A stretch of DNA of 64,000 bases from Streptomyces neyagawaensis. GTDB taxonomy: Bacteria > Actinomycetota > Actinomycetes > Streptomycetales > Streptomycetaceae. Shown piece after piece: positions 9,403-17,994 of this stretch. The notes beneath the pieces were generated by a model, which saw only the letters and a program-made list of their open reading frames with translations, did not search any database and was not told the origin of the DNA. Position 1 is the stretch's first letter. Every line of letters begins with the position of its first letter. The DNA lies in assembly GCF_023516595.1 (NCBI RefSeq), contig NZ_JAMGBG010000001.1:248001-312000 (forward strand), in the 5' to 3' direction. The translations under genes and the position numbers were made by a program.

Positions 9403-9919
9403 GGCGCGTCACCCCCTCGGGTCCCGCCGTGGGGGCCGGGCGGTGCAGGACCGCCCGGGTCGCGAACCCGGCGGCGGGCCCGAGCACTACGGCCGTGACG
9501 GACACCCACAGCGGCCACGGGGCGAACCCGAGCAGTGCGTCGCCCGCCCAGCGGCCGGGGCCGGTGAGCGCGAGCACGGCGGCCACGAGGACGAGGACGA
9601 GCGGGTACTCGTACCCGTCGTTCTGCACCCACAGCCCGTTGCGCCACTTGACGGTGCTCGCAACCGTCATGACCCCCATGGCGGTCGTCGCCGCCAGGGG
9701 GGTGAGCAGTCCGGCCGCCAGGAACAGGCCGGCGCCCAGCTGGCCGCCGCCCGCGGCGAGCGCGGTGAGCCGGCCGCCGCGGAAGCCGTCGCGGCGGAAC
9801 TCCTCGGTTCCGCCGGCCAGGCCGTTCCCGCCCAGCAGGAAACTGACCTTCTGCACCCCGTGCCCGGCGATGAGGAGCCCGGCCACGAGACGCAGCAGCA
9901 ACAGTCCGGTGTCCATCAC
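9395..9919 (-). CDS. DoxX-family membrane protein
   Basis: A 174-residue membrane protein with four predicted helices. The N-terminus LLLLRLVAGLLIAGHGVQKV is the DoxX signature, and the GVMTVASTVKWRNGLW and ALALTGPGRWAGDALLG stretches complete the fold. DoxX proteins are linked to quinone or thiol redox processes in some bacteria, but the biochemical role is not settled. It lies 34 bp downstream of the isochorismatase-like gene in the same operon and overlaps DUF1275 by 8 bp. A second ATG lies one codon in. Confidence 0.8.
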   Translation of the reverse strand: MMDTGLLLLRLVAGLLIAGHGVQKVSFLLGGNGLAGGTEEFRRDGFRGGRLTALAAGGGQLGAGLFLAAGLLTPLAATTAMGVMTVASTVKWRNGLWVQNDGYEYPLVLVLVAAVLALTGPGRWAGDALLGFAPWPLWVSVTAVVLGPAAGFATRAVLHRPAPTAGPEGVTRRA

Positions 9920-9952
9920 GTTCCCGCCCGTTCCCGACGTCCGTCGTGCTTC

Positions 9953-10615
9953 TCAGCCGGCCGCGTGGGCGCCGATGAAGGCCTGCGCGTAGACGATGCC
10001 GAGGCCGTACGCGCCCGCGTGCTCCTTCACGACCTGCGTGGTCGGCCCGTACGTCTCCTCGCGCGCCCAGTCCCGCTGGAGCTCCAGCAGCACCTGCACC
10101 CACGTGACGGGCACGGCGCCGGCCTGGATCATGCGCTGGACGGCGTGCTCGTGGGCCTGCGGGCTGACACCGCCGGAGGCGTCGGTGACGACGTAGACCT
10201 CGTAGCCCTGGGCGAGCGCGGACAGCGTGGGCAGGACCACGCACACCTCGGTCCACAGACCGGCGATGACGAGCTTCTTGCGGCCGGTGGCCTTGACGGC
10301 CTCGACGAACGCGACGTCCTCCCAGGCGTTCATCGTCGTCCGGTCGACGATCTTGTGGTCGGGGAAGACGTCCGCGAGCTGCGGCAGGAGGGGACCGGAG
10401 AAGGACTCGGCGGCCACCGTGCTCAGCACCACGGGCACGTCGAAGACCCGGGCCGCCTTGGCGAGGCCGACGGTCGCGTTGATGATCGCGCCGCGGTCGC
10501 CGCTGCCGGTGCCGAAGAACATCTGCGGCTGGTGGTCCACGAACAGGACCGCGCAGTTGTCGGGGGTGAGGAGGTCAGGGCCGGGAGCCGCGGTGACCTC
10601 GTCGATGTCGGCCAT
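9953..10615 (-). CDS. Isochorismatase-family cysteine hydrolase (YcaC-like)
   Basis: A 220-residue cysteine hydrolase fold protein. Visible parts: the catalytic Asp in CAVLFVDHQPQMFF (about residue 28), a central Lys region, and the nucleophilic Cys in KLVIAGLWTEVCVV (about residue 125), with the family's cis-peptide region GLWTEV before it. This subgroup (YcaC-like) acts on small amides or imides of unknown identity rather than on isochorismate. ATG 10615 is preceded by AGAAAGG; the frame is open upstream but the added N-terminus is basic and not family-like. It is 56 bp downstream of the amidohydrolase gene, so both may handle one amide substrate. Confidence 0.85.
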   Translation of the reverse strand: MADIDEVTAAPGPDLLTPDNCAVLFVDHQPQMFFGTGSGDRGAIINATVGLAKAARVFDVPVVLSTVAAESFSGPLLPQLADVFPDHKIVDRTTMNAWEDVAFVEAVKATGRKKLVIAGLWTEVCVVLPTLSALAQGYEVYVVTDASGGVSPQAHEHAVQRMIQAGAVPVTWVQVLLELQRDWAREETYGPTTQVVKEHAGAYGLGIVYAQAFIGAHAAG

Positions 10616-10671
10616 GAAGGGTGCCTTTCTGCTGTGAGGGGTGTGATCGGAGGAGGAAGTCGTGGGAGGGA

Positions 10672-12564
10672 TCAGAGGGCGAAGCAGGGATCGAGGGCCG
10701 GGCCGTCGTCGGTACCGGGGGCGAGGCCGCGGGCGGCGCGCCACTGCCGGTGCAGTGCGGACTCGGCGGCGGCCTCGCCCAGCAGTTCGGCCTGGCGGGC
10801 GCCCGACCGGCCGGTGGGGCTGGTGGCCCGGTAGCCGCCGTGGTGTGCGACGGGGCTCCAGGCGGGGCTGATCGGCGGGAGTTCCTCGTCGAGGCCCTCG
10901 TACTCGGCGGCGGCGTGCACGATCCGCCCGCCGACGACGGTCAGGACGGACTCGATGTGCGGGATGTCCGGCTCGGGCACGGTGAAGTAGTCCTCGGACA
11001 GCAGCGCGAGGTCACCGAAGTACCCGGTGCGCAGCACGCCCTTGAGGTGCTCCTCGCCGGTGAGGGCGGCGCCCGCCGTGGTGAACATCGCGAGCGCGGT
11101 GGCCCGGTCGACCCGGTTGCGGGGCGGGCGCAGGGCGAGGTCGCCGACGGTGCGGCCGCTGACCAGCCAGTGCAGGGCGACCCACGGGTTGTAGGTGGAC
11201 ACGTGGGTGGCGTCGGTGCCGGCGCCGACGGTCAGGCCGCGGTCCAGCATGGCGCGGACCGGCGGGGCGGTCGCGGCGGCCTCGGGGCCGTAGCGGCGCA
11301 GGAAGGCCTCGCCCTGGAAGGACAGGCGGTTCTGTACGGACAGGGCGCCGCCGAGGGCGGCGATCCGGTCCAGGCTGCTGCCGGAGACGGTCTCCGCGTG
11401 GTCGAACAGCCATCTGTTCCCGGCGGGGAAAAGCCCTTCGGCGGCGAGTTTCTCGAATACGGCGAGATCCCGGCGAATGGTCTCGTCATAGGTGGCGTGG
11501 AGCCTGAATCCCCAGCCGTTCTCCATGAGGAGACGGACGGCCTTCTCGAATTCCGTCTCGTAGTCCGCGGTGAGTTCCGGGCGCGGCTGGGTGAAGTTCT
11601 CGAAATCGGCGGCGGCCCAGGTGAGATTCTCGCCCGCGCCGTTCAGGCGCAGCCAGGCGTCGCCGTCCTCGGGGCGGACGGACCCGATCCAGCGGGCCAG
11701 GTCGGCCGTCTCCTGGCCGGGGGTCTGCGGGAACAGGTGGTAGGCGATGCGCAGGGAGAGCTGGCCGGCCGCGGCGAGTTCGACGACGGTCCGGTAGTCG
11801 TCGGGGAAGCTCTGGAATCCGCCGGCGGCGTCGATGGCGGAGGTGAGTCCGAACCGGTTGAGTTCCTTCAGGAAGTGCCGGGTGGAGGTCTTCCGGTCCT
11901 CGTCCTGAAGGGCCGGGGCCTTGGCTAGCGTCGAGTAGAGGATCAGGGCGCTGGGCGCGGCGAGCAGCAGGCCCGTGGGGGCGCCGTCCCGGCCGCGGAC
12001 GATCTGGCCGCCCTTGGGGTCGGGGGTGTCGCGGGTGAACCCGGCTGCCTCGAGCGCGACGCGGTTGAGGATCGCCGACTGGTACAGGTGCAGGACGAAC
12101 ACCGGGGTGTCGGGCGCGGCGGCGTTCAGTTCGGCGACGGTCGGCAGCCTGCGCTCGGCGAACTGCTCGGCCGACCAGCCGCCCACCACCCGCACCCACT
12201 GCCCCTTGGGGGTGCGGGCCGCCTGTTCGCGCAGCAGGGCGAGGCCCTCGCGGAGGGTCTGGACGCCGTCCCAGCGCAGCTCCAGGACGTAGCTGAGGCC
12301 ACCCCGGATGACATGCAGATGGGAGTCGTTGAGGCCGGGGACGGCGCGGCGGCCGAGGGCGTCGACGACCCGGGTCCCGGGGCCGATGTGGGGCGCCATG
12401 TCGCTGTCGTCGCCGACGGCCGTGACGACCCCGCCGCGTACGGCGAGTGCCTCGGCCGCCGGGCGGCTCCGGTCTCCGGTGTGGATCCTCGCGTTGCGGA
12501 CGACGAGGTCCGCCGCGTCGTCGACGGCACGGGGCACGAGCCCACCGACCGGCATCGTGGACAA
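10672..12564 (-). CDS. Amidohydrolase family protein (YtcJ-like)
   Basis: A 630-residue metal-dependent amidohydrolase of the YtcJ/Amidohydro_3 type. The N-terminal beta-sandwich (ADLVVRNARIHTGD) leads to the metal-binding motif PGLNDSHLH (about residue 85), and the C-terminal strand returns with SVLTVVGGRIVH. Family members hydrolyse N-acyl or aromatic amides. The ribosome site CCTCCT on the plus strand at 12575-12580 (AGGAGG in the gene's direction) is 10 nt from a TTG at 12564 but 19 nt from the ATG at 12555, so TTG is preferred. First gene of a four-gene leftward operon and divergent from an esterase gene. Confidence 0.85.
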   Translation of the reverse strand: MSTMPVGGLVPRAVDDAADLVVRNARIHTGDRSRPAAEALAVRGGVVTAVGDDSDMAPHIGPGTRVVDALGRRAVPGLNDSHLHVIRGGLSYVLELRWDGVQTLREGLALLREQAARTPKGQWVRVVGGWSAEQFAERRLPTVAELNAAAPDTPVFVLHLYQSAILNRVALEAAGFTRDTPDPKGGQIVRGRDGAPTGLLLAAPSALILYSTLAKAPALQDEDRKTSTRHFLKELNRFGLTSAIDAAGGFQSFPDDYRTVVELAAAGQLSLRIAYHLFPQTPGQETADLARWIGSVRPEDGDAWLRLNGAGENLTWAAADFENFTQPRPELTADYETEFEKAVRLLMENGWGFRLHATYDETIRRDLAVFEKLAAEGLFPAGNRWLFDHAETVSGSSLDRIAALGGALSVQNRLSFQGEAFLRRYGPEAAATAPPVRAMLDRGLTVGAGTDATHVSTYNPWVALHWLVSGRTVGDLALRPPRNRVDRATALAMFTTAGAALTGEEHLKGVLRTGYFGDLALLSEDYFTVPEPDIPHIESVLTVVGGRIVHAAAEYEGLDEELPPISPAWSPVAHHGGYRATSPTGRSGARQAELLGEAAAESALHRQWRAARGLAPGTDDGPALDPCFAL

Positions 12565-12768
12565 CGGGGTTCGACCTCCTGGGAAAAGGGGCGGGAGCGG
12601 CTGAACAGCCAGTGCCCTGACGCTATTTCGCCTCACGGGCCCCAAGTGACCCGGCAGTGCACGGAATTCGTACTCCCAGCGCACTGGCCGCGCCCCGTCG
12701 CCCTTTTCCGTGCGCTGTGGGATAGGTCCCGGTGCGCTCATGGGCAATTCCCGCCGCGTTCCCGGTCC

Positions 12769-12774
12769 TAGCGT
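12769..12774 (+). promoter_or_regulatory. Possible -10 element (TAGCGT) for the esterase gene
   Basis: TAGCGT fits the TANNNT pattern of Streptomyces housekeeping promoters and would give a leader of about 45 nt before ATG 12824. No convincing -35 is seen. The 259-bp divergent region also holds a spaced 8-bp inverted pair GCCAGTGC (12608) / GCACTGGC (12681) that could serve a regulator of both directions. Confidence 0.3.
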
Positions 12775-12823
12775 GCAGGGCGACGCACCCGCACCACGCG
12801 CACAACACCATCGGGAGAAACAC

Positions 12824-13795
12824 ATGTCCGACACGGTCGAACCGGTACGGCCGGTCCTGGAACCGGCGGCCGCCGCCTTCGCCGAGGCCACGGCCAACCG
12901 CCCCTTCCTCTTCGAACTGCCGCCCGCGGAGGGCCGCAAGGCGGTCGACGAGGTGCAGTCCGGCGAGATCGGGAAGCCGGAGATCGACGAGGAGTGGATC
13001 ACCGTCTCGGGCGGCCCGACGGGCAGCGTCAGGGCACGGATCGTGCGGCCCGCCGGCGCGGAGGGCACCCTGCCGGTGATCCTCTACATCCACGGCGCCG
13101 GCTGGGTGTTCGGCAACGCCCACACCCACGACCGGCTCGTTCGCGAACTCGCGGTCGGCGCGGGCGCCGCCGTGGTCTTCCCGGAGTACGACCTCTCCCC
13201 CGAGGCCCGCTACCCCGTCGCCATCGAGCAGAACTACGCCGTCGCCCGATGGGTGGTGGAGCAGGGCGCGTCGAAGGAGCTGGACGGCACCCGGCTGGCC
13301 GTGGCCGGTGACTCGGTCGGCGGCAACATGACCGCCGCCCTGACCCTGATGGCCAAGGAGCGCGGGGATGTGCCCCTGGTCCAGCAGGTCCTCTTCTACC
13401 CGGTGACCGACGCGAACTTCGACAACGGCTCCTACCGCCAGTTCGCCGAGGGCTACTTCCTGCGCCGCGACGGCATGCAGTGGTTCTGGGACCAGTACAC
13501 GACCAGCGAGGAGGAGCGCGCCCGGATCACCGCGTCCCCGCTGCGCGCCACCACCGAGCAGCTGACCGGGCTCCCCCCGGCGCTGGTCATCACTGGTGAG
13601 GCCGACGTCCTGCGCGACGAGGGCGAGGCGTACGCGGCCAAGCTCCGTGAGGCGGGCGTCCCGGTCACCGCCGTCCGTTTCCAGGGCATCATCCACGACT
13701 TCGTGATGCTCAACGCGCTGCGCGGCACCCACGCCGCCGAGGCCGCGATCACGCTGGCCACCGGCACCCTGCGCACCGCGCTGCACGCCGGCTGA
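12824..13795 (+). CDS. Alpha/beta hydrolase, HSL (esterase/lipase) family
   Basis: A 323-residue esterase of the hormone-sensitive-lipase family. It shows the oxyanion motif HGAGWVFG (family HGGG, with the third Gly position Ala), nucleophile motif GDSVGGN, the catalytic Asp in GEADVLRDEGEAYA and the catalytic His in IIHDFVMLNA. No signal peptide, so intracellular. ATG 12824 follows GGGAGA at good spacing. It is followed 29 bp later by a second alpha/beta hydrolase, likely co-transcribed, and is divergent from the amidohydrolase operon; together they suggest an ester/amide degradation block. Confidence 0.87.
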   Translation: MSDTVEPVRPVLEPAAAAFAEATANRPFLFELPPAEGRKAVDEVQSGEIGKPEIDEEWITVSGGPTGSVRARIVRPAGAEGTLPVILYIHGAGWVFGNAHTHDRLVRELAVGAGAAVVFPEYDLSPEARYPVAIEQNYAVARWVVEQGASKELDGTRLAVAGDSVGGNMTAALTLMAKERGDVPLVQQVLFYPVTDANFDNGSYRQFAEGYFLRRDGMQWFWDQYTTSEEERARITASPLRATTEQLTGLPPALVITGEADVLRDEGEAYAAKLREAGVPVTAVRFQGIIHDFVMLNALRGTHAAEAAITLATGTLRTALHAG

Positions 13796-13824
13796 CCGAC
13801 CCGCACCGAGAGAGAGGACCCCTC

Positions 13825-14541
13825 ATGTCCACCACGCCCACCGCCCTCCTCGTCCACGGGGCCTTCGCCGACGCGTCCAGCTGGGCCGGCGTCGTCGAGG
13901 AGCTCCAGAGCCACGACATCCCCGTCGTCGCCGTACCGAACCCGCTGCGGGGTCTGGCCTCCGACGCCGCGTACATCGCCTCCGCGGCCGCCCAGATCGA
14001 CGGCCCCGTCGTCCTCGTCGGCCACTCCTACGGCGGCGCGCTCATCACCGTGGCGGGCGCGACAGAGAACGTCGTCGGCCTGGTCTACGTGGCGGCGTAC
14101 ATCCCGGAGGAGGGCGAGAGCCTCGGCGAGCTGCAGGGGCGCTTCCCGCTGTCCCCGCTCGTCGCCAACCTGGTCGAGCGGACCTACCCCGTCGAGGGCG
14201 GGGAGCCCGGCGTCGAGGTCACCATCGCGCCGGACGCCTTCCCCGGCATCTTCGCCGCGGACGTCCCCGCCGAGGCGACCCGGATCCTCGCGGTGTCGCA
14301 GCGTCCGCTGGCGACCGCCGCGTTCACCGAGACCCCGCCGGTCGCCGCCTGGAAGACCCGGCCGTCCTGGGCCGTGGTCGCGGCGGCCGACGAGGCGATC
14401 AACCCCGAGGTGCAGCGTTTCGCCGCGAAGCGCGCGGGCTCCACCGTCACCGAACTCGAGGGGGCCTCCCACGCGGTGGCGGTCTCCCGCCCGAAGGACG
14501 TGGCGGCGGTCATCCGCGACGCGGTACGCCTCACCAGCTGA
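13825..14541 (+). CDS. Alpha/beta hydrolase (salicylate-esterase/MenH-like)
   Basis: A 238-residue small alpha/beta hydrolase. LLVHGAFADASSW at the N-terminus is the oxyanion region, VLVGHSYGGALIT carries the nucleophilic Ser, and GASHAVAVSRP carries the catalytic His, as in plant salicylate esterase-type and related bacterial hydrolases. The ribosome site GAGAGAGGA precedes ATG 13825. A strong hairpin follows the stop, so this closes the rightward transcript begun by the HSL-type esterase. Confidence 0.87.
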   Translation: MSTTPTALLVHGAFADASSWAGVVEELQSHDIPVVAVPNPLRGLASDAAYIASAAAQIDGPVVLVGHSYGGALITVAGATENVVGLVYVAAYIPEEGESLGELQGRFPLSPLVANLVERTYPVEGGEPGVEVTIAPDAFPGIFAADVPAEATRILAVSQRPLATAAFTETPPVAAWKTRPSWAVVAAADEAINPEVQRFAAKRAGSTVTELEGASHAVAVSRPKDVAAVIRDAVRLTS

Positions 14542-14546
14542 ACGAC

Positions 14547-14583
14547 GTGTGCCCCGCACCCCTGTCAGGGGCGCGGGGCACAC
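14547..14583. terminator. Strong hairpin between convergent genes
   Basis: Perfect 11-bp arms GTGTGCCCCGC / GCGGGGCACAC enclosing a smaller CCCCTGTCAGGGG hairpin, directly after the esterase stop and before the msrB stop. Can end transcription from both sides. Confidence 0.7.
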
Positions 14584-14603
14584 ATGCCACGGGGCTCAGG
14601 ACC

Positions 14604-15011
14604 TCACTCGTCCTCGGGCGCCAGCCGCAGCGAGATGCTGTTGATGCAGTACCGCTGATCCGTGGGGGTGGAATACCCCTCCCCCTCGAACACATGACCG
14701 AGGTGCGATCCGCAGCGGGCGCAGCGGACCTCGGTCCGCACCATCCCGTACGAGCGGTCCTCGATCAGTTCCACCGCGTCGCCGTCCTTCGGGTCGTAGA
14801 AGGACGGCCATCCGCAGTGCGACGCGAACTTGGTGTCGGAGGTGAACAGCTCCGCGCCGCAGGCCCGGCACGAGTACACCCCCTTCGTCTTCGTGTCGGT
14901 GTACTCCCCGGTGAACGCCGGCTCGGTACCGGCCTGACGCAGCACCGCGTACTCCGCCGGGGTCAGCTCCGCGCGCCACTGCTCGTCCGGCTTGTCGACG
15001 TCGTACGGCAT
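14604..15011 (-). CDS. msrB: Peptide-methionine (R)-S-oxide reductase
   Basis: A 135-residue cytoplasmic repair enzyme that reduces the R-sulfoxide of methionine in proteins using thioredoxin. Zinc-site cysteines are C48/C51 (CRAC) and C97/C100 (CARC); the catalytic cysteine is C122 in RYCINSISL and C66 in the HCGWPSF motif is the likely resolving residue. Full family length. It begins 13 bp after the murC stop with a GAGGGG ribosome site, so it is probably the second gene of a murC-msrB operon. Confidence 0.95.
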   Translation of the reverse strand: MPYDVDKPDEQWRAELTPAEYAVLRQAGTEPAFTGEYTDTKTKGVYSCRACGAELFTSDTKFASHCGWPSFYDPKDGDAVELIEDRSYGMVRTEVRCARCGSHLGHVFEGEGYSTPTDQRYCINSISLRLAPEDE

Positions 15012-15024
15012 GGGTCTCAGCCCC

Positions 15025-16410
15025 TCACTGCGAAAGACGGTCCAGGATCCTCGGGCCCAGGTCGGTCACATCACCCGCGCCCATGGTGAGAACGAGATCA
15101 CCGGGCTTCGCCATTCCCGCGACGACCGCGGGCGCCTCCGCCTTGTCGTGGACGGCCGTGACCTCGGCGCCTGCCGCCCGCGCCGCGTCGATGATCAGCT
15201 CGCTGGTGACGCCCGGGATCGGGTCCTCGCGGGCCGGGTAGATGTCGAGCACGACGGACGCGTCCGCGAGGGCCAGCGACTGCCCCATCTCGGTGCCCAG
15301 CTCCTGCGTACGGGAGAACAGATGGGGCTGGAACAGGACCAGGATGCGCGCGTCACCGGCGGCGGCCCGCATCGCCTCCAGGTCGGCCGTCATCTCGGTC
15401 GGGTGGTGCGCGTACGAGTCGATGACCTGCACCCCTGCGGCCTCGCCCTTCAGCTGCAACCGCCGCTTCACACCGGTGTAGGCCGCCAGGGCGGGGGCCA
15501 GCTCCGCCGCCGGCACACCCAGCGCGACGCCCGCGGCCAGGGCGGCGACCGCGTTGTGCGCGTAGTGCCGTCCTGGCACCGACACCGTGAAGGTGAGCTC
15601 CCGCCCCTCCAGCAGGACGGTGACCTCGCTCTTGAGCCCCTGGGGCACGACGGCGAGGACACGGACGTCGGCGTCCTCGCTCTCCCCGTAGGTGACGACC
15701 CGGACGCCCTCGACGCGACGGGTCAGCTCCCGCGCGCCCTCGTGGTCGGCCGAGATCACCAGGGTGCCGCCGGGCACGATACGGCCGGCGAACGTCTCGA
15801 AGGACTCGTAGATCTCGTCCATGGACGCGTAGTTGGCGTGGTGGTCCAGCTCCACGTTGAGGACGATCGCGACCTCGGGGGCGTACTTGTGGAAGCTGCG
15901 GTCGCTTTCGTCCGCCTCGGCCACGAAGATGTCGCCGTCGCCGTGCAGGGCGTTGGAGCCGGGCGCGTCGAGGTCGCCGCCGATGGCGTACGACGGGTTC
16001 AGGCCCAGCGAGGTCAGCGACACGGCCAGCATGGACGTGGTGGTGGTCTTGCCGTGGGTGCCGGCCACCGCGATCGGCCGCAGGCCGTCCATCAGCCGGG
16101 CGAGCGCGTCCGACCGGTGGACGACCGGGATGCCCAGTTCGGCGGCGCGGGCCAGCTCCGGGTTGTCCGCGCGGATCGCCGACGACACGACGACGCACGT
16201 CGCGTCGTCGGCGAGGTGCTCCGCCGCGTGCCCGATGTGCACGGTCGCGCCCAGCGCGCGCAACGCCTGCGCCGTCTCCGACTCCTTGGCGTCGCTCCCC
16301 GCCACCTTGGCGCCGCGCTGGGCCAGGATCTTCGCGATCCCCGACATCCCGGCCCCGCCGATCCCGATGAAGTGCGGTCGGTCCATGGCGGTAGGAAGGC
16401 CGGGTGCCAT
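15025..16410 (-). CDS. murC: UDP-N-acetylmuramate--L-alanine ligase
   Basis: A 461-residue Mur ligase that adds the first amino acid (L-Ala) to UDP-MurNAc in peptidoglycan precursor synthesis, in the cytoplasm, using ATP. HFIGIGGAGMSGIA near the N-terminus binds the UDP substrate, GTHGKTTTTSM is the ATP P-loop of Mur ligases, ELDHHANYASM is the central-domain motif, and SYAHHPTEM lies in the C-terminal domain. Start ATG 16410 has GGGAG upstream; further upstream in-frame codons add no family sequence. Standard length. Confidence 0.95.
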   Translation of the reverse strand: MAPGLPTAMDRPHFIGIGGAGMSGIAKILAQRGAKVAGSDAKESETAQALRALGATVHIGHAAEHLADDATCVVVSSAIRADNPELARAAELGIPVVHRSDALARLMDGLRPIAVAGTHGKTTTTSMLAVSLTSLGLNPSYAIGGDLDAPGSNALHGDGDIFVAEADESDRSFHKYAPEVAIVLNVELDHHANYASMDEIYESFETFAGRIVPGGTLVISADHEGARELTRRVEGVRVVTYGESEDADVRVLAVVPQGLKSEVTVLLEGRELTFTVSVPGRHYAHNAVAALAAGVALGVPAAELAPALAAYTGVKRRLQLKGEAAGVQVIDSYAHHPTEMTADLEAMRAAAGDARILVLFQPHLFSRTQELGTEMGQSLALADASVVLDIYPAREDPIPGVTSELIIDAARAAGAEVTAVHDKAEAPAVVAGMAKPGDLVLTMGAGDVTDLGPRILDRLSQ

Positions 16411-16496
16411 GCGTGTTCTCCCAGTACTGGTACGGCGAAGGATCAGGGCAACCCTAAGCCCATATTCCATTGCGTCGCCATGGACCACCGGCTGGG

Positions 16497-16976
16497 CTAC
16501 TCCCGGCTGTGGGAGAACAGCTTCAGCACCGGGACCCCCACCTTGTGCCGCGCCCGGGACGCCCAGTCGCGGTGGAAGAACTCCTCCACGTAGTGCGGGT
16601 CGGTCAGCACCAGCACCTCGTCGGCCCCGACCTCCTCCACCAGCGACTTCAGCGCGTCCAGCGGATGGTCCTCGATCAGCCGCCCCTGCGCCTCGCTGCC
16701 GGCCGCGCGCAGCGCCTGCAGGGACACCTCCAGAGCCCGTTCCCCCTCGTCGAGGGCCTGTTCCCCCTCCGGGGTCTCCCGCTCGCGTGCCGCCTCGTCC
16801 AGCTCGCCGAGCGCGAGGTCGTCGATGGCCCGCAGCAGCCGGTCGGCCTGGTTGCCCCGCGGCTGGAGCAGCACATGGAAAGAGGCCGGCTCGTCGCCGT
16901 GCAGGGTGGTGACGAACTCCACGTCCGCGGACGTCAGAGCCTTCTCGATCATCAAAACGCTCGTGAACGACACCAC
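16497..16976 (-). CDS. Conserved actinobacterial protein, universal-stress-like fold
   Basis: A 159-residue acidic cytoplasmic protein found upstream of murC in Streptomyces. Homologues have been called indole-3-glycerol-phosphate synthase, but none of that enzyme's barrel motifs are present. The second half has alternating hydrophobic strands (ADEVLVLTDPHYVEEFFHRDWASRAR, then VGVPVLKLF) resembling the nucleotide-binding half of universal stress proteins. AGAAGGG precedes the GTG at 16976; an internal ATG at 16952 lacks a site. Function unknown; it could be co-transcribed with murC, 86 bp downstream. Confidence 0.7.
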   Translation of the reverse strand: MVSFTSVLMIEKALTSADVEFVTTLHGDEPASFHVLLQPRGNQADRLLRAIDDLALGELDEAARERETPEGEQALDEGERALEVSLQALRAAGSEAQGRLIEDHPLDALKSLVEEVGADEVLVLTDPHYVEEFFHRDWASRARHKVGVPVLKLFSHSRE

Positions 16977-17072
16977 AGGCGCCCTTCTTCCGAGAGGGCC
17001 CCGCGGCCCTCGCTCCTCAGGGATCTAGTGTGCCCGGCGAGAACTAAACGGAACGGGAGATTCCGACCGTTC

Positions 17073-17957
17073 TCACGTACGACGGTAACGACCGAACAGG
17101 AACCCGGCCTCCTCCAGCAACGACACCAGCTCGAACCGCCTCGGCACCGCCACCGGAGGCCCTCCGGCGATGCGCTGGGCGTCCCCCGCCGTGAGCATCG
17201 GCGACACGGTGAGGCACAGCTCGTCGAGGACACCGGCGGCGATCAGCTGCCCGAGGAGGCGCGGCCCGCCCTCACTGAGCAGCCGGGTCAGCCCCAGGTC
17301 GGCGAGGGCCCGCACGGCCCGCGCGGGGTCGACGCCCATGCCGTCCCCGGCGATCACCACCCGCACGCCCGCCTTCTCGGCGGTGGCCACCCGGTCGGGC
17401 GGGGCGGCGGCGCCGGTGAGCAGGAGGGTGGGGGTGAGCGGCGAGGTGAACAGGGGGAGCGAGAAGTCGAGGTCCAGTCCGGCGCTGACCACCGCGACGG
17501 CCGGGGCCGGTGTCTGTCCGGCGGCCCGGCGGGCCTCGGCGAAGGCCGCACGCGCGCGTGCCGGGCGGTAGCCCTCCTGGCGTACCGTTTCGGCGCCGAC
17601 GATCACCACGTCGGCGAGCCCCCGCAGGGTGCCGAAGATCCGCATGTCGGCATCGCTGGAGATCGGCTGCGAGCGCCCGTCGTGCTGGGCCGCCCCGTCC
17701 AGTGTCGACACCATGTTGGCCCGTAGCCACGGCTCCCGCCCGCCCGGGCCGGGCGTGGGCGCGGGATAGGCGTACGCCTCCGCCAGCTCCGCCAGGCTCC
17801 ACTCCCGGTCGACGGCGCCGCCGCCCGGCACCCGCCCGCCGGCGTCCGACCCGGCGACCACGACAGACGCGGGAGCCCCGGCCGTGTCCGTGCCCTCACC
17901 GGCCTCGTCCGGGGTCCGGGCCGCTGTCTCTTCGGTCACAGGGAACAGGCGTCGCAT
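17073..17957 (-). CDS. RibD C-terminal-type pyrimidine/dihydrofolate reductase
   Basis: A 294-residue reductase of the RibD_C family. The N-terminal 60 residues are low-complexity; the fold begins at PWLRANMVSTLDGAAQ, which with GLADVVIVGAETVRQEGY and LLSEGGPRLLGQLIAAGVLDELCLTVSP forms the NADPH and substrate site. Such stand-alone reductases may act in riboflavin or deazaflavin-type pathways, but the substrate is unknown. ATG 17957 lies only 37 bp from the divergent zapE start, so the two share a very short promoter region. Confidence 0.8.
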   Translation of the reverse strand: MRRLFPVTEETAARTPDEAGEGTDTAGAPASVVVAGSDAGGRVPGGGAVDREWSLAELAEAYAYPAPTPGPGGREPWLRANMVSTLDGAAQHDGRSQPISSDADMRIFGTLRGLADVVIVGAETVRQEGYRPARARAAFAEARRAAGQTPAPAVAVVSAGLDLDFSLPLFTSPLTPTLLLTGAAAPPDRVATAEKAGVRVVIAGDGMGVDPARAVRALADLGLTRLLSEGGPRLLGQLIAAGVLDELCLTVSPMLTAGDAQRIAGGPPVAVPRRFELVSLLEEAGFLFGRYRRT

Positions 17958-17994
17958 GTCGTGCAGTGTGGCACGGCCTTTAGACTCGGTAACC

